This document shows, piece after piece, positions 62,492 to 64,000 of a stretch of DNA of 64,000 bases (positions are counted from its first letter, which is position 1; each line of letters begins with the position of its first letter). The position numbers were made by a program, and so were the translations under genes. Origin of the DNA: Streptomyces cellulosae (GTDB lineage Bacteria > Actinomycetota > Actinomycetes > Streptomycetales > Streptomycetaceae); assembly GCA_014655195.1 (NCBI GenBank), contig BNBH01000003.1:248001-312000 (forward strand), given 5' to 3'. Under the pieces are notes generated by a model that was not told the origin of the DNA, ran no database searches, and saw nothing but the letters and a program-made list of their open reading frames with translations.

Positions 62492-64000
62492 TTAGGAGCG
62501 GGGTCGCGACGGCGTGGCGGGGGGTGATCCGGGGGTGGTTCCCGAGGGGCTGCCGGACGAGGTGCCGGGGGAGCTGCCGGAGGGGGACGGGGAGCTGTCC
62601 GCGCCCGGCTGGTTCTCCTCGGGCAGGTGCCGGCTGACCTCCGCCGTGGTGAGCCCGAGACCGCCCAGCTCGATCGAGTCCCACGCCTGGAGGCGCTTGG
62701 TGTCCCGGTCGAAGTAGAGGATCGACGTCTCGATCGGGTCGGGGTACTTGCCCTCGATCGCGCGCAGCCCGCTGCCGCCGGTGGACCCCTCGACGCGCAG
62801 CCGGGTGCCGTACCGCATGACCTCGGTGTCCTCGCGGTGCAGATGGCCGGAGAGGACCAGCGGCACGGTGCCGTCGACCTCGCGGGCCGCCGACGGCTCG
62901 TGGACGACCGCCACGTCCACCGGGGTGCCTGCCCGCTTCTGGTCCAGCATCGCGGAGGCCAGTCGGGCGCCCGCCAGCTCCTGGGACTGCTCGGCGCCGG
63001 TCCTCTGGGTGCGGTCGGGGGTGAACTGCGGGTCGCCGATGCCGGCGAAGCGCAGGCCCGCGATGGTCCGCGCCCGGCCGTCGTCGAGGACGTGCACGTT
63101 CCTCATCCGGTCCAGGTAGCGCTGGGTGACGAGCGAGTCGTGGTTGCCCCGCACCCACACGTACGGCGCGCCCAGGTTCTCGATCGGGTCCAGGAAGCCG
63201 TTCTCGGCGGCCGTGCCGTGGTCCATCGTGTCGCCGGAGTCGACGATCACGTCCACCCGGTACTGCTCCACCAGCGAGGCGATGATCTTCCAGCTCGCGG
63301 GGTTGAGGTGGATGTCGGAGACGTGCAGGACGCGGATGGTGGTCGGGTCCGGCTGGTAGACGGGGAGCGTGGACGTGGCGTCGTAGAGCTTGGTCACGTT
63401 GGTGACCAGACGGGCCAACTCCTGCTGGTAGACGTCGAACTCGGTGACGATGCTGCGCGCGTCGCCGACCAGCGAGGGCGCGGAGGACAGCAGGCCGGAG
63501 AACTTCGGCTCCAGCACCGAGTCCGGGTTCCAGGTCGCGTACGCCGTGCCGCCGGACGCGGCCAGCAGGCCGAGGGCGAGCCCTCCGGCGGCCAGGGCGC
63601 GGCGCGGACGGCGGTAGACGAGCAGGCCGAGCGTGGCGGCGCCGGTGACGACGGCGACGCAGGAGCGCACGGCGAGGTCCGCGGTGCCGCGGGCGATGTC
63701 CTCGGTCACCTCGTCCTGGAGCCCCGACAGACGCTCCGGGTGGTCGACCAGGGCACGGGAGCGCTCGGGGTCGAGCTGGTCGACGTTGACGTCGAGACGC
63801 ACCGGGGCGATGTGGCTGTCGAGCTGCAGCGCGCCCAGGGGCGAGATGTTGATCTTCGTGCCGCCGCTGAAGGACGGGCGCAGGGTCATGGTGGTGTTCA
63901 TCGGGCCGACCGGCACACGGACGTTGCCGACGACGAGCAGGCCCAGCCATGCGCCGAGCAGCACCACCGCGACCAGACCGAGGGCGCGCGCCCAAGGGCG
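62492..64000 (-). CDS. Membrane-bound metallophosphoesterase, 5' end outside window
   Basis: At least 502 codons; the frame is open to the right edge, so the N-terminus may lie outside. A hydrophobic segment near the visible start (ALGLVAVVLLGAWLGLLVVG) and two more around 110-150 (VAVVTGAATLGLLVY, LALGLLAASGGTAY) suggest a membrane anchor with an outer domain between. The calcineurin-like domain has all metal motifs: VSDIHLNP, DSGDTMDHG, VRGNHDS, VVHEPS and LSGHLH. The last 45 residues are Ser/Pro/Gly-rich. Probably hydrolyses a phosphoester outside the membrane. Confidence 0.88.
   Translation of the reverse strand, partial: RPWARALGLVAVVLLGAWLGLLVVGNVRVPVGPMNTTMTLRPSFSGGTKINISPLGALQLDSHIAPVRLDVNVDQLDPERSRALVDHPERLSGLQDEVTEDIARGTADLAVRSCVAVVTGAATLGLLVYRRPRRALAAGGLALGLLAASGGTAYATWNPDSVLEPKFSGLLSSAPSLVGDARSIVTEFDVYQQELARLVTNVTKLYDATSTLPVYQPDPTTIRVLHVSDIHLNPASWKIIASLVEQYRVDVIVDSGDTMDHGTAAENGFLDPIENLGAPYVWVRGNHDSLVTQRYLDRMRNVHVLDDGRARTIAGLRFAGIGDPQFTPDRTQRTGAEQSQELAGARLASAMLDQKRAGTPVDVAVVHEPSAAREVDGTVPLVLSGHLHREDTEVMRYGTRLRVEGSTGGSGLRAIEGKYPDPIETSILYFDRDTKRLQAWDSIELGGLGLTTAEVSRHLPEENQPGADSSPSPSGSSPGTSSGSPSGTTPGSPPATPSRPRS

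Overview
The window looks like a Streptomyces chromosome. GC content and GC at third codon positions are very high, start codons are often GTG or TTG, and the right half carries bldC, a valine dehydrogenase gene, a DUF3073 gene and a second Lsr2-type nucleoid protein around the purine genes. As I remember it, this order matches the SCO4066-SCO4093 region of S. coelicolor; that is recalled, not searched. The left 30 kb is accessory DNA and the right 34 kb is conserved core.

Left arm, 1-8.6 kb, minus strand: a tightly coupled eight-gene operon (overlaps or gaps of at most 17 bp) entering from position 8556 and running off the left edge. In transcription order it encodes a glycosyltransferase, a D-2-hydroxyacid dehydrogenase-like protein with two altered catalytic positions, a MoaA-like radical SAM enzyme, a nucleotidyltransferase-like protein, a second radical SAM enzyme with extra cysteines, a NodU/CmcH-type carbamoyltransferase, a small HD-domain protein and a second glycosyltransferase. 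This reads as an uncharacterised pathway for a carbamoylated, glycosylated small molecule and is the best candidate for a new system here. A RsbW-like ATP-binding protein and a divergent TPR-type regulator sit at its head. A D-amino-acid oxidase, a small nucleotidyltransferase and two DUF317 proteins follow.

14-23 kb: an integrative mobilisable element with an HUH relaxase, a MobC-like protein, a DUF2637/SpdB-like membrane protein, a DnaB-type helicase, an XRE repressor with a palindromic operator candidate, an excisionase and a tyrosine integrase with an unusual C-terminal extension of about 180 residues. No TraB translocase is visible. 23-29 kb: a complete type I restriction-modification locus (hsdM-hsdS-hsdR, minus strand). 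A gene-poor strip of 735 bp then leads to tRNA-Ser(GGA), whose 3' end faces the accessory DNA and is a plausible old integration site.

Core, 30-64 kb: 4.5S RNA, dnaX, a repeat-rich dnaX-purD spacer, purD, a degenerate M48-like membrane protein, an N,N-dimethylformamidase-type protein, purC, a two-component system with an ABC exporter between two tRNA-Gly(GCC) genes, tRNA-Gly(TCC), an lsr2 paralogue, purS-purQ-purL, a self-operator ArsR-type regulator, an M23 protein, a maleylpyruvate isomerase-like protein, a META lipoprotein, purF, purM, a DUF3073 gene, vdh, a conserved protein, bldC, a small CxxC protein, tRNA-Asp, hrpA, tRNA-Phe, tRNA-Asp, tRNA-Glu and a metallophosphoesterase cut by the right edge. 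Six pur cistrons cover most steps from PRPP to SAICAR. Several genes (dnaX, purD, purF, the oxidase) have a TANNNT box exactly 7 nt before the start codon, a sign of leaderless transcripts.
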